64,000 nucleotides of DNA from Haloarcula rara. Its GTDB lineage: Archaea; Halobacteriota; Halobacteria; Halobacteriales; Haloarculaceae. Of this stretch, positions 35,335 through 43,734 are shown piece after piece. The notes under the pieces are model-generated. The model did no database searches. It saw nothing but the letters and a program-made list of their open reading frames with translations, and was not told where the DNA came from. The DNA is taken from contig NZ_CP119785.1 in the NCBI RefSeq assembly GCF_029338235.1, positions 1,984,001-2,048,000 of the forward strand. Direction: 5' to 3'. The position numbers and the translations under genes were made by a program. The first letter of the stretch is position 1; every line of letters starts with the position of its first letter.

Positions 35335-37140
35335 CTACTTCCCCCAGAAGGGGTCCCGATTCCGGTGGTTCTCCAGGTACATCGACAGCGCCTCGCGCTC
35401 GTCGACCGAAATCTCCTCGCGCAGTTCCTGTTCGAGTATCTTGGCGTGTTTCTCGGGGATTTCGACCCAGAGGTCGTCGCCTTCCTCTATCTGGCGGCCG
35501 ACCGTCGGCCCGTCGATGGAGGCCGCGAGCTGTTCGCCGGTCCGGGCCGAGTCGACGTCCTCGCCGGCGTCCTGCAGCGACTTCAGGCGGCCGACCCGCG
35601 TCGGCTCGTTGCCGTCCCATTTGACGACGTTGACGTTCCGGCGGAGTTCGCCGGAGAGCACCTCGATACCGACGACGGCGGGGTCGTTCTGCCGGAACGT
35701 GTGGTCCGGCAGCACACGGAACTTCGCCGGGCGGGTGATGTTCTCGAGAATCTGTTCCTGCTGGGACTCCTGAATCTCGGTGACGTGGTCGTCGTACCCC
35801 TCGACGAGCTGGTAGATGACGTCGTCCTCGAACAGCGTCACGTCCTCCTGCTCGGCCAGGTTCCGGGCGTCTTCGAGCACCTCGACGGAGAACGCCAGAA
35901 TGGCCTGGTGGGTCGGCTCGTTGGCCGTCTCGGCGACGCGGACGTCCCGGGGAGCGACGGCGCCGACCTCGGCGCGCATGATTGGAATCTCCTCCTCTGC
36001 GAGGGTGCTCGAAATCGCCTCGAGCGAACCCAGCGTATCGGCCTTGACGACGACGCCTTCCTCCTGTGTCGTGACCTCTATCTCGGAGAGCTCCTCCTCG
36101 ACCTCGGCGATGACCTCGCTGCGCTCACGGTCCCGGAGCACCCGGATGGGTGCGCCGGCGATGGCGTCGTCTAAGTCCGGCGCAGCGATTTTCACCCCGT
36201 CGGCCGCGGCCACGGCGTCGACCTGCTCGAACTGCTGTTCGGTGCGTATCTCTTCGAGCGGCCGCGGACGCAAGAGCGCGCGCACGTCGGTGACGATGGG
36301 GCCCTGCAGCCCGCCGACGACGATGGTGTCGTCCTTGTGAATCGTCCCGTCGTAGATGATGGCGTCGAGCGTCGTCCCGAAGCCCTGGGTGTCCTTGACC
36401 TCGAGGACGGTCCCGACGCCGGGGCCGCTGGCGTCTATCTCCATCTCTTCTTTCATGTACCGCTGGGAGAGTCCCATCATCACGGTCAGCAGGTCCGGGA
36501 TGCCCTCGCCCGTCTCGGCGGAGACGGGGACGACACCGATGTTGGCCTGGAAGTTCTGGACCCGCCAGTACATATCCGCCGAGAAGCCGTTATCGGAGAG
36601 CTCGCCGATGAGCTCGTACAGCTTCTCGTTTAGGTCCGAGGTGACCCGCTCGGACTGGGCGTCCATCGTCTGCTGGACGGGCTGGTTCTCGTTGGGGTTC
36701 CAGCCCGGCACGGTGTCTATCTTGTTCGCGGCGACGATAAAGGGCGTCTGGGTCCGTTTGAGGATGTCGATGGCCTCCAGCGTCTGGGGCTGGAACCCGT
36801 CGTTGACGTCGACGACGAGGATGGCGATGTCGGCCAGCGCCCCGCCCCGAGAGCGAAGCGTCGAAAAGGAGTGGTGGCCGGGCGTGTCGATGAACAGCAG
36901 ACCGGGCAGGTCGAAGTCCGTGGGGTCGACCAGCTCCCCGGCGATGTCAGAGATGACATCGAGCGGGACTGCCGTGGCCCCGATGTGCTGGGTGATGGCG
37001 CCGGATTCGCCGGCCGTCACGGCCGAGCCGCGGATCCGGTCCAGCAGGCTGGTCTTCCCGTGGTCGACGTGTCCCAGTACGGCGACGATGGGCGTCCGTA
37101 GGGTGTGCTCCGTCTCTGTGGTGGCGTCCTGATCAGACAT
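35335..37140 (-). CDS. infB: Translation initiation factor aIF5B/IF-2
   Basis: 601 residues, archaeal length. GTPase motifs: G1 GHVDHGKTS at residues 23-31, G3 DTPGH in LLFIDTPGHHSF, and G4 NKID. Domains II-IV follow, ending MYLENHRNRDPFWGK. It joins ribosomal subunits during initiation. No intein insertion. The stop is directly followed by repeat sequence. Start is the ATG at 37140 with a TTAACT-like promoter on the same strand about 40 bases upstream. Confidence 0.97.
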   Translation of the reverse strand: MSDQDATTETEHTLRTPIVAVLGHVDHGKTSLLDRIRGSAVTAGESGAITQHIGATAVPLDVISDIAGELVDPTDFDLPGLLFIDTPGHHSFSTLRSRGGALADIAILVVDVNDGFQPQTLEAIDILKRTQTPFIVAANKIDTVPGWNPNENQPVQQTMDAQSERVTSDLNEKLYELIGELSDNGFSADMYWRVQNFQANIGVVPVSAETGEGIPDLLTVMMGLSQRYMKEEMEIDASGPGVGTVLEVKDTQGFGTTLDAIIYDGTIHKDDTIVVGGLQGPIVTDVRALLRPRPLEEIRTEQQFEQVDAVAAADGVKIAAPDLDDAIAGAPIRVLRDRERSEVIAEVEEELSEIEVTTQEEGVVVKADTLGSLEAISSTLAEEEIPIMRAEVGAVAPRDVRVAETANEPTHQAILAFSVEVLEDARNLAEQEDVTLFEDDVIYQLVEGYDDHVTEIQESQQEQILENITRPAKFRVLPDHTFRQNDPAVVGIEVLSGELRRNVNVVKWDGNEPTRVGRLKSLQDAGEDVDSARTGEQLAASIDGPTVGRQIEEGDDLWVEIPEKHAKILEQELREEISVDEREALSMYLENHRNRDPFWGK

Positions 37141-37441
37141 AGATGGGCCTCAGAAGTTACTGGAAGGTGTCGGCCACAGTAGTTAAGTTCGTCGTCATGG
37201 GCTCCGCGGCCGGGCTGTTCGCCCCTGCAGTCCGCTGCTGAGGCCGCCACGAAGCGCTGTCGTCTCGCTTCTGGGACGTCGCTGGTACGCTCCTAACGAG
37301 TGTACTACGTCCGTCTGTGACGTACTGCTGTAGATTAGTTCCGGATTGCGCCGACCCGGGGTCGGCGCATACCGGGACCTCGCTACAACACTGCGTCAGA
37401 CGCCCCGTGGCGTTTATGTAATCTCGCTCAGAAAGGGGGGT
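37141..37441. other. Divergent intergenic region infB/PRC-barrel gene
   Basis: A 301-base spacer without a supportable gene. It holds an 11-bp near-perfect palindrome (TGCGCCGACCC/GGGTCGGCGCA with one extra G, 37347-37369) and a clear TATA box GTTTATGT at 37412-37419, about 25 bases before the PRC-barrel ATG, so that message is probably leaderless. The palindrome lies just upstream of that promoter and could be an operator. Confidence 0.5.
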
Positions 37442-37681
37442 ATGGCCGAAATACTCGCCGAGAATCTCTCGGGGAAAGACGTCATGGGTAGCGACGGCGC
37501 GGAGATGGGGAGCCTCTACAACATCACGATGGACCTCTCGTCGGGGTCGCTCAACCACCTCGTCATCGACCCCGCGGAATCGCTCCGGAACACGGACTTC
37601 GAGTACAGCGACCAGGGCCGCCTGCTCGTCCCCGTGGAGCGAGTCAAGGCAGTCAAGGATCACATGATAATCCAGCGGTAG
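37442..37681 (+). CDS. PRC-barrel domain protein
   Basis: 79 residues covering a single PRC barrel: LSGKDVMGSDGAEMGSLYNI, then HLVIDPAESL and GRLLVPVERVKAV, the beta-barrel pattern found in RimM-like and other RNA-binding contexts. Its stop TAG is directly followed by the ATG of nob1, so the two are co-expressed. In archaea this pair is common, which suggests a role in ribosome maturation (inference). Confidence 0.88.
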   Translation: MAEILAENLSGKDVMGSDGAEMGSLYNITMDLSSGSLNHLVIDPAESLRNTDFEYSDQGRLLVPVERVKAVKDHMIIQR

Positions 37682-38140
37682 ATGTACGTTCTCGACTCGT
37701 CAGCGTTCATCAACGAGTACCACACCGACGAGCGGATAGCGACAATTCCGCTCGTCCAGGAGGAGCTAGAGGGCGAGGCCGCCTACCGATTCGACGCGCT
37801 CGAGGGCTCGGGGATGCACCTGCATATCCCGGAGGAAAACACCGTCGAGCGCATCGAGCGGGCCGCCCGCGAGACGGGCGACCTCGAAGAGCTATCCGAG
37901 ACCGACATCCGCCTCGTCGCCGCCGCCTTCGAACTCGACAGCCCGCTGGTCACCGACGACTACGCGATGCAGAACGTCGCGGAGAAACTGGACGTCCGCG
38001 TCGAGGTCATCGCCCGGGAGGGCATCACCGAGCAACGGGAGTGGCGCTTCCAGTGTGCCGGCTGTGGCCGCGAGTTCGACGAGAACCGCGACCGCTGTCC
38101 GGTGTGTGGCAGCTCGCTGTCCAGAAAGAACCCGGCCTAG
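37682..38140 (+). CDS. nob1: NOB1-family ribosome-maturation endonuclease
   Basis: 152 residues. N-terminal PIN domain begins YVLDSSAFINEY with catalytic Asp and continues with SETDIRLVAAAFEL and VTDDYAMQNVA (further acidic residues). The C-terminal zinc ribbon has four Cys in CAGCGREF and CPVCGSS. NOB1 cuts the 3' end of 16S rRNA precursor. Its stop overlaps the stop of a small opposite gene within CTAG. Confidence 0.95.
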   Translation: MYVLDSSAFINEYHTDERIATIPLVQEELEGEAAYRFDALEGSGMHLHIPEENTVERIERAARETGDLEELSETDIRLVAAAFELDSPLVTDDYAMQNVAEKLDVRVEVIAREGITEQREWRFQCAGCGREFDENRDRCPVCGSSLSRKNPA

Positions 38141-38283
38141 ATCGTCCGTTCTTCCACGTCTTCGAGGCCGACCTCGATGAGCTGCTTGAGCACTTCCTCT
38201 TCGGTGATGCCGTAGCGACGGGCCAACACCTGAATAGCCCGGGCCTGGTCGTCCTCGCACACGACCGTGTACCGGGTTGACAT
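38137..38283 (-). CDS. 48-residue ribbon-helix-helix-like protein
   Basis: Read from the complement, ATG at 38283: MSTRYTVVCEDDQARAIQVL, then ARRYGITEEEVLKQLIEVGL and an acidic end. A beta strand (TRYTVVC) followed by two helices with GITEEEVLKQLI is the CopG/Arc ribbon-helix-helix plan, implying a dimeric DNA-binding protein. Small conserved haloarchaeal proteins of this type exist in my memory. It is convergent with nob1; the two stop codons share CTAG. A promoter-like TTTAAG lies upstream. Confidence 0.75.
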   Translation of the reverse strand: MSTRYTVVCEDDQARAIQVLARRYGITEEEVLKQLIEVGLEDVEERTI

Positions 38284-38374
38284 ACATTGACAATGAACCG
38301 CGTCCAGCTTAAATACCCGTCAGACAGCCGTCACACGGCTCGAAAGCGCCTGCAGGTGGCGGTGACTCGCGCTG

Positions 38375-39175
38375 TCAGCCCGGCATCGTCAGCGAGGTGG
38401 TCGCGATGTAGTAGTTCAGCACGAACAGTCCGGCGTTCCAGCCCCCGTGTGCCAGGGCGGGAACGAGGATGCTCTCGGTGTACTCGTACACTGCACCGAG
38501 GACTAGCCCGAGCGCGCTGGCGGTGAGGATGTACGTCCAGGCGCTGCCGGAACTGATAGCGAGATAGTGCCCCATCCCGAAGAGGAGGCTCGCGAACACC
38601 ACTCCCGGAACCACGCCGAACGCGCGCCGGAACAGTCCCTGAACGACGCCGCGGAAGACGAGTTCCTCGGCCGGCCCGACGAAAAAGAGCGCGACGGGAA
38701 CCATGTACAGGAAGAGGACGGGGTTGTCCCGGCCCTGGGTGATAATGTTGTTCTGGCCGGTCTCGACGGCGACGCCGAACAGCGTCTCGGCGAGGGTCGA
38801 GAGCACCTGTACGACGACGCCCATCACCAGCGAGCCCAGCAGGATGCCGACCACCCCGACCGCTGCCCAGCCGAGGTCCGAGGGGCGGGGCCGGCGCAGA
38901 TAGACCAGCGACTGGTCGTCTCTGACCTGGAGGTAGGCGACGCCCGCGAGTATAAATCCGACGAACGAGATGGCGTTGACCGCCGCGTACAGCCCCGCCG
39001 GCGTCGAACTCGCGTCGAGGCCGTTCTCGACGTTGATGCCAAGCAGCGCCGCACCGAGCGCCGAGAAGACGCCGGCAAAGAGGAACGCTCCGGCGACGAC
39101 GGCCAGCGCACGAACGACGCTTTCGGTTATCGTGCGACCGTCGGCGACCGAGACGTACGGCGGGGAGAGTGCCAT
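38375..39175 (-). CDS. CPBP-family intramembrane metalloprotease
   Basis: 266 residues from MALSPPYVSVADG, with about eight hydrophobic helices. The family motif EEXXXR is seen as PAEELVFRGVVQGLF, the FXXXH motif as FGMGHYLA, and LAHGGWN supplies the last His region. Eukaryal relatives (Rce1) process prenylated proteins; bacterial and archaeal members vary, so the substrate is unknown. The frame can be extended 11 codons upstream without added homology. Confidence 0.88.
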   Translation of the reverse strand: MALSPPYVSVADGRTITESVVRALAVVAGAFLFAGVFSALGAALLGINVENGLDASSTPAGLYAAVNAISFVGFILAGVAYLQVRDDQSLVYLRRPRPSDLGWAAVGVVGILLGSLVMGVVVQVLSTLAETLFGVAVETGQNNIITQGRDNPVLFLYMVPVALFFVGPAEELVFRGVVQGLFRRAFGVVPGVVFASLLFGMGHYLAISSGSAWTYILTASALGLVLGAVYEYTESILVPALAHGGWNAGLFVLNYYIATTSLTMPG

Positions 39176-39254
39176 TGCAGTTGCCGGCGGTACGCGAGCG
39201 AGGCCCAAGACCCCACCGATTACCGGCAGTGGCCGAGGCGGCCGCCTCGCCCGG

Positions 39255-40550
39255 CTAGTCGATGCGGTAGCTGGGGCGTTCCTCGACTACCTTCGTCTCC
39301 TCGGTCTCCTCGCCCGACAGCAGGCCACGTGCGGCGCGCTTGCCCCACTCGACGGCCGGCTGGGTGAACGTCTCGATGTCGGCCAGTTCGCCGACGAGGA
39401 CGGTGGCGGCCTCCATCGCGTACAGCAGTTCGCCCAGGCCCTCCGCGTCGAGTTCGTCGAGCTCTATCTCGACGGCCGGCCGACCGGCCTCGGCGAGGCT
39501 GGCGACGGTGGCGTCGTACTCCGCGTCGAGCAGCTGGCCCAGGTCCGCGCCGGCGAAATAGGAGAGCGACTCGTGCTCGGACTCGGGAATCGGCACGTCC
39601 GCCCGCGCCTGTGGCCGGACGACGGTGACCATCTTGTCCTGTGGCCCGGCCCGATACAGCTGGAGCTGGGAGTGCTGGTCGGTGGCGCCCAGCGCCCGGG
39701 CGGGCGTCTGGCCCCGTCCCTCCTTGCCGAGGCTCTCGGCCCACAGCTGGGCGAACCACTCGGCGAAGTACTCCAGCCGTTCGGCGTAGGGCATGACGGC
39801 GTTGACCGCGGCACCCTCTTCTTCGAGCGCGTAGCAAACGGCGCCGTAGGCGTAGCCCGGCGAGTCGAACAGGGATGGACCGAGCCCGTCGGCGGCCGCG
39901 CTGGCCCCCTCGAGCAGCCCCTCGATGTCGACGCCGAGGACGGCCGGCGGGACCAGTCCGACCGACGACAACGCGGCGAAACGGCCGGGGACGCCGTCAG
40001 GGACTGGCAGTCGCGGCAGGTCGTGTTCGGCGACCAGTTCGGCCAGCGGGCCGGACTCGCCGGTCGTGACGACCGTCAGCTCCGTCCAGTCGACGCCCGC
40101 GTCCTCGTAGGCCTCCCGCACCACGAGGAAGTTCGCCAGCGTCTCCGCGGTGGTCCCGGACTTCGAGACGACGTTGATGGCGGTGTCTTCGAGCGGGAGG
40201 CCGGAGAGCGTGCGCTCGATGTGTTCCGGGTCGACGTTATCGAGGATGACGTGCCGGTCGGGCTCGTCGGCCAGCGCCGCTGTCACCGTCTTCGCGCCGA
40301 GCGCGGAGCCGCCGATACCCACCGTCACGACGTATTCGGCGTCTGCCACGGGCTCGACGGCCTCGCGGATTCTCGTCGGGTCCGTCTCCTCGGGCAGGTT
40401 CAGGGCGGCGTACCCGAACTCGCCGTTGTCCCGGCCCGCGGCGATTGTCTCGTGGGCCGCGGCCACTTGTTCGTCCAGCTCTTCCAGGTCGTCTTCGTCG
40501 ACGCCGGGGTCAGCTACGTCCCCGAGCGCCGCACCGATATCGAGCTGCAT
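39255..40550 (-). CDS. pgi: Glucose-6-phosphate isomerase
   Basis: 431 residues, shorter than bacterial PGI, as in other haloarchaea. Sugar-phosphate-binding segments GIGGSALGAKT and SKSGTTAETLA, the catalytic-region TDQHSQLQLY, and EWFAQLWAESLGK are all visible. It interconverts glucose-6-phosphate and fructose-6-phosphate, the substrate of GlmS further right. Start at the ATG preceding LDIGAALGD. Confidence 0.95.
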   Translation of the reverse strand: MQLDIGAALGDVADPGVDEDDLEELDEQVAAAHETIAAGRDNGEFGYAALNLPEETDPTRIREAVEPVADAEYVVTVGIGGSALGAKTVTAALADEPDRHVILDNVDPEHIERTLSGLPLEDTAINVVSKSGTTAETLANFLVVREAYEDAGVDWTELTVVTTGESGPLAELVAEHDLPRLPVPDGVPGRFAALSSVGLVPPAVLGVDIEGLLEGASAAADGLGPSLFDSPGYAYGAVCYALEEEGAAVNAVMPYAERLEYFAEWFAQLWAESLGKEGRGQTPARALGATDQHSQLQLYRAGPQDKMVTVVRPQARADVPIPESEHESLSYFAGADLGQLLDAEYDATVASLAEAGRPAVEIELDELDAEGLGELLYAMEAATVLVGELADIETFTQPAVEWGKRAARGLLSGEETEETKVVEERPSYRID

Positions 40551-40588
40551 ACGCCAACTCTCGAAGCCCTGTTACATATGTACCCGGT

Positions 40589-41506
40589 TCACAGCAGCAG
40601 CGTCCCCCGGCCGACGACGAAGGCCAGCGCGGCAAAGACCATCCCCGCCTTGAGCCACCGCTGTCCGCTCCCGGGGTCGACGAAGGCGTAGCCCGCCGCC
40701 GCGAGCATTGTCACGTTGGCTGGCAGGACGGCCAGCACGTATCCGGTTCCGAAGGTGCCATCGAGATAGGGAAGCACGCTTGCAGCGACCGCGACGACGA
40801 TACTCGCCAGGCCGAGCCACAGCGACGGTGACTCGCCGATGGCGATGGGAAGCGTTCGCAGTCCCTCCTGTCGGTCCCCGTCGATGTCTTCGACGTCTTT
40901 GATTATCTCGCGGCTGAGCGTCGCGATGGCCGCGAGTGCGAACAGGACCACGGTGGCACGGACGTCGCCCACGGCCGCACCCCCCAGGAGCAGGTTACTC
41001 GGCATCACGACTGCGATGAGAGCGTTGCCGACGCCCGGGAGCGGCTTGAACACTTGCGTGTACGCGAGGAGACCAAGTGCGTTCCCCACGACGATGACGG
41101 TCCCCCACAGCGGGAGCAGGAGCGACGCCACGAACCCGGTGCCAAACAGAGCGAGACTGTACAGCAGCGCCCTCCGTGCCGAGATTGCCCCGCGCGGAAT
41201 CGGTCGGTCCGGTCGGTTGATAGCGTCGATGTCCCGGTCGAAGTAGTCGTTTATCGTGTTACCGCCGGCAGTGACCGTCGTCGCGGCGACGACAGCCGCA
41301 CAGACCGCGAGCGGCCGCGTGAGGATGCCGCCGGCGACGAACGCGCCGATTACTGTGAGTACCCCCGTGAACGCGACGTTACCGGGTCGCGTTATCTCCA
41401 GGTACACGCCCAGGCCCGAAAGCTGTCGTCTGAGCACCGCGAAGAGACCGTCACTTGCACTCACTGTCCCCCAGCCGGTCTGAACCCCACCACGTGAGTT
41501 GCTCAT
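40589..41506 (-). CDS. ubiA: UbiA-family prenyltransferase (probable DGGGP synthase)
   Basis: 305 residues, about eight membrane helices. The two Asp-rich motifs are NTINDYFDRDIDAINRPDRP and DVEDIDGDRQEG, which bind the prenyl diphosphate through Mg. Geranylgeranylglyceryl-phosphate geranylgeranyltransferase, the second ether-lipid enzyme of archaea, is the best match by these motifs and membrane pattern; other UbiA members cannot be excluded. Start set at MSNSRGGVQTG, close behind an AT-rich promoter. Confidence 0.85.
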   Translation of the reverse strand: MSNSRGGVQTGWGTVSASDGLFAVLRRQLSGLGVYLEITRPGNVAFTGVLTVIGAFVAGGILTRPLAVCAAVVAATTVTAGGNTINDYFDRDIDAINRPDRPIPRGAISARRALLYSLALFGTGFVASLLLPLWGTVIVVGNALGLLAYTQVFKPLPGVGNALIAVVMPSNLLLGGAAVGDVRATVVLFALAAIATLSREIIKDVEDIDGDRQEGLRTLPIAIGESPSLWLGLASIVVAVAASVLPYLDGTFGTGYVLAVLPANVTMLAAAGYAFVDPGSGQRWLKAGMVFAALAFVVGRGTLLL

Positions 41507-41518
41507 ACAGTACAATCG

Positions 41519-41576
41519 ACCCCTAATGAAACGATTATTATTATATTTTATCATCTATAACAAACCAATCATATTG
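41519..41576 (-). promoter_or_regulatory. AT-rich promoter region of the UbiA gene
   Basis: A sharp AT-rich island containing TTATTATTATATTTTATC stands out from the GC-rich surroundings just upstream of the prenyltransferase start. On the minus strand it offers several TATA-like starts 25-45 bases before the ATG. Confidence 0.5.
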
Positions 41577-41691
41577 TGCAACAAAACGTGAAACCAATCG
41601 CGTCTGGGGATGGGGACGAGACGACTGCACAGCCGACCATCGCTCGCCCGACAACGGGGCGTTTAACCCGCTCGTCCCGCTAGGTCGGGTG

Positions 41692-42213
41692 ATGACAGAC
41701 GCGCAGCCGGCCGAGGGCGAACGGAGCTACAACGGGTTGCCCGGCGCCTTTCCGTACGCTATCCGTGCAAGCGAGTCGCTGCTGTTCAAGGGCTATGTCG
41801 TGGTCGCTATCTTGCTGACGGTCGCCATCGCGCTCATCTTCACCTTCGGTCTCATCGGCGTCCTGGCCAACAGCACGGGCGCCCGGGGCGGGACGTTCAC
41901 CTTTTCACGAACCTTCTTTCTCTTTGTCGGCGTGCTCGTCGTCGCACCCTTGCTCGCGCCCGTCCTGCTGGTTGCCCGTCGCCACCGCCGCACCGCCTCG
42001 TCGGTCGCCTACGACCGCGGACTGGCCCTCTCGGCGCTTGGGTTCGTCGCCTCGCTGTACGTCGGGCTGATTATCTCCGTCCCCCCGGCCCTGCAGGAGT
42101 CGACCGATAGCGGCGTGGTGATGGCCCTGTACGGCCTGCCACAGCTCGCCGGGCTGGTTCCGCCGCTGCTCGCCGTCGGGCTGATGTATCTCGTCCACAG
42201 GACGCTGAAGTGA
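41692..42213 (+). CDS. Four-helix membrane protein
   Basis: 173 residues. Four hydrophobic segments: about residues 33-55 (GYVVVAILLTVAIALIF), 72-97, 108-128 and 145-168. A basic loop RRHRRTASSVAYDRG lies between helices two and three. No recognised motif. A GTG three bases upstream could serve as start. Function unknown. Confidence 0.6.
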   Translation: MTDAQPAEGERSYNGLPGAFPYAIRASESLLFKGYVVVAILLTVAIALIFTFGLIGVLANSTGARGGTFTFSRTFFLFVGVLVVAPLLAPVLLVARRHRRTASSVAYDRGLALSALGFVASLYVGLIISVPPALQESTDSGVVMALYGLPQLAGLVPPLLAVGLMYLVHRTLK

Positions 42214-42323
42214 GTGCTTTCGGTGTTTTCTATACCGCTACCTCTGACTGTTCACGGTCGCACTCATATCCTCATCCATCGCTAGTCGAAACCCCGAAAA
42301 ACGGCCCTGACGTACCGGTCGCC

Positions 42324-42791
42324 ATGACCCAGAAAGAGGGGACCTTCCTCGTCACCCACGCCGACGAGTCGTCGGTCACGGTTCGGGACGTGGTCGATGC
42401 GCAGGTACTGACGCTGTCGGAGAACCCCGGTCTCGAAGCCGGCGCCGTCATCGAGGCCACACTGGCGGCGGAGCCGCCGATGGAGGTGACCTACGCGGTT
42501 GCCGACCTCGCTGCCGAGTACGAGATTCCGGTCGAAGTCGTCGACCTGGAGCCGACCCAGCAGGCAAAAGAGCTCGCCGCCGACCAGCCCGTCGGCGAGC
42601 TGACGACACAGGAGCGGGCCGGCACCGGGGAGTTGCACGTCCTGACCGTGCCCGACGGCGAGGCGGCGGCGACGGCCGAGGACGTCGCAGCCGACGAGGA
42701 AACGGTCGCCCGCGCGGGACGGCTGGGCGTCGACCGCGTCGAGATTCGAATCGCCGACGGCGTCGTCAGCGTCCGGTATCTGCCGGATTGA
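42324..42791 (+). CDS. Conserved haloarchaeal protein (DUF5812-like)
   Basis: 155 residues, MTQKEGTFLVTHADESSVTV onward. A first beta-rich half (about 1-65) carries a regular alternation of Val, Thr and Asp; the second half is helical and acidic, ending VSVRYLPD. I recall it as DUF5812, found across haloarchaea. No catalytic motif. It lies 74 bases before secF, but a TATA-like GGCTTATTC between them suggests separate transcription. Confidence 0.72.
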   Translation: MTQKEGTFLVTHADESSVTVRDVVDAQVLTLSENPGLEAGAVIEATLAAEPPMEVTYAVADLAAEYEIPVEVVDLEPTQQAKELAADQPVGELTTQERAGTGELHVLTVPDGEAAATAEDVAADEETVARAGRLGVDRVEIRIADGVVSVRYLPD

Positions 42792-42864
42792 GCGACGGTT
42801 CGATTCACTCGCTCCCGCGCGTAGATTACAAAGGCTTATTCGGGGGCGTGCCACACCTGCGGCC

Positions 42865-43734
42865 ATGGTCGCGTTCGAGGTCCCGGAAGTCGACTACACG
42901 CAGTACTCCAACCGTCAGCTCATCGCGATACCGCTGGTGGTACTGGCGGTCGCGCTGGGGGTGCTCGCGGTCACGTACGCGATGACCGGGTCACCGGTCG
43001 CGCTGGGCAACGACTTCACAGGGGGATCAGAAATCAAGGTGCAGTCGTCCGAACCGATTTCGGAACAGCAAGCCACCGACCTCTTCGGTGACACCGTGGT
43101 CTCGGTCCAGGAGGTCTCCGGGCAGGACCAGTACATCATCACGTTCGAGCGCTCTGCGGACGTATCGGACCTCACAGATACGGCCGAGGAAGCCGACGGC
43201 ATCACCGTCCTCCAGAGCGGGAGCACCTCGGCGGTCTTCGGCGAGCAGAGCCAGCGGTTCGCTCTCATGGGCGTCGGCATCGCGTTCCTCGGCATGAGCC
43301 TGCTCGCCTTCGCTCTCTTCCGGACGTTCGTGCCGAGTATCGCCATCGTCATCTCGGCGTTTTCCGACATCGTCATCCCCGTCGCCATCATGAACCTCGT
43401 CGGTATCAAACTCTCGCTGGGGACCGTCGCGGCACTCCTGATGCTCATCGGGTATTCAGTGGACTCGGACATCCTGTTGAACAACCACGTCCTCCGGCGC
43501 TCCGGTGGGTTCTACGAGTCGACCTACCGGGCGATGCGGACGGGTGTGACGATGACGCTCACCTCCATCGCCGCGATGACCGTGATGGCTATCGCCGCGA
43601 CGCTCTTTGGCATCGACCTGATGGCCTCTATCGGTATCGTGCTCGTGCTGGGGCTGACGGCCGACCTGATGAACACCTATATGCTCAACGTCACACTGCT
43701 TCGCTGGTACAAGTACGAGGGGGTCAACCGATGA
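42865..43734 (+). CDS. secF: Protein translocase subunit SecF
   Basis: 289 residues. After helix one comes the periplasmic-type domain with ALGNDFTGGSEIKV, the SecF signature, then five further helices including a segment ALLMLIGYSVDSDILLNN, the conserved RND-type region. Pulls translocated chains through SecYEG using the proton gradient. It precedes secD, the reverse of bacterial order, with a four-base ATGA overlap. Confidence 0.96.
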   Translation: MVAFEVPEVDYTQYSNRQLIAIPLVVLAVALGVLAVTYAMTGSPVALGNDFTGGSEIKVQSSEPISEQQATDLFGDTVVSVQEVSGQDQYIITFERSADVSDLTDTAEEADGITVLQSGSTSAVFGEQSQRFALMGVGIAFLGMSLLAFALFRTFVPSIAIVISAFSDIVIPVAIMNLVGIKLSLGTVAALLMLIGYSVDSDILLNNHVLRRSGGFYESTYRAMRTGVTMTLTSIAAMTVMAIAATLFGIDLMASIGIVLVLGLTADLMNTYMLNVTLLRWYKYEGVNR

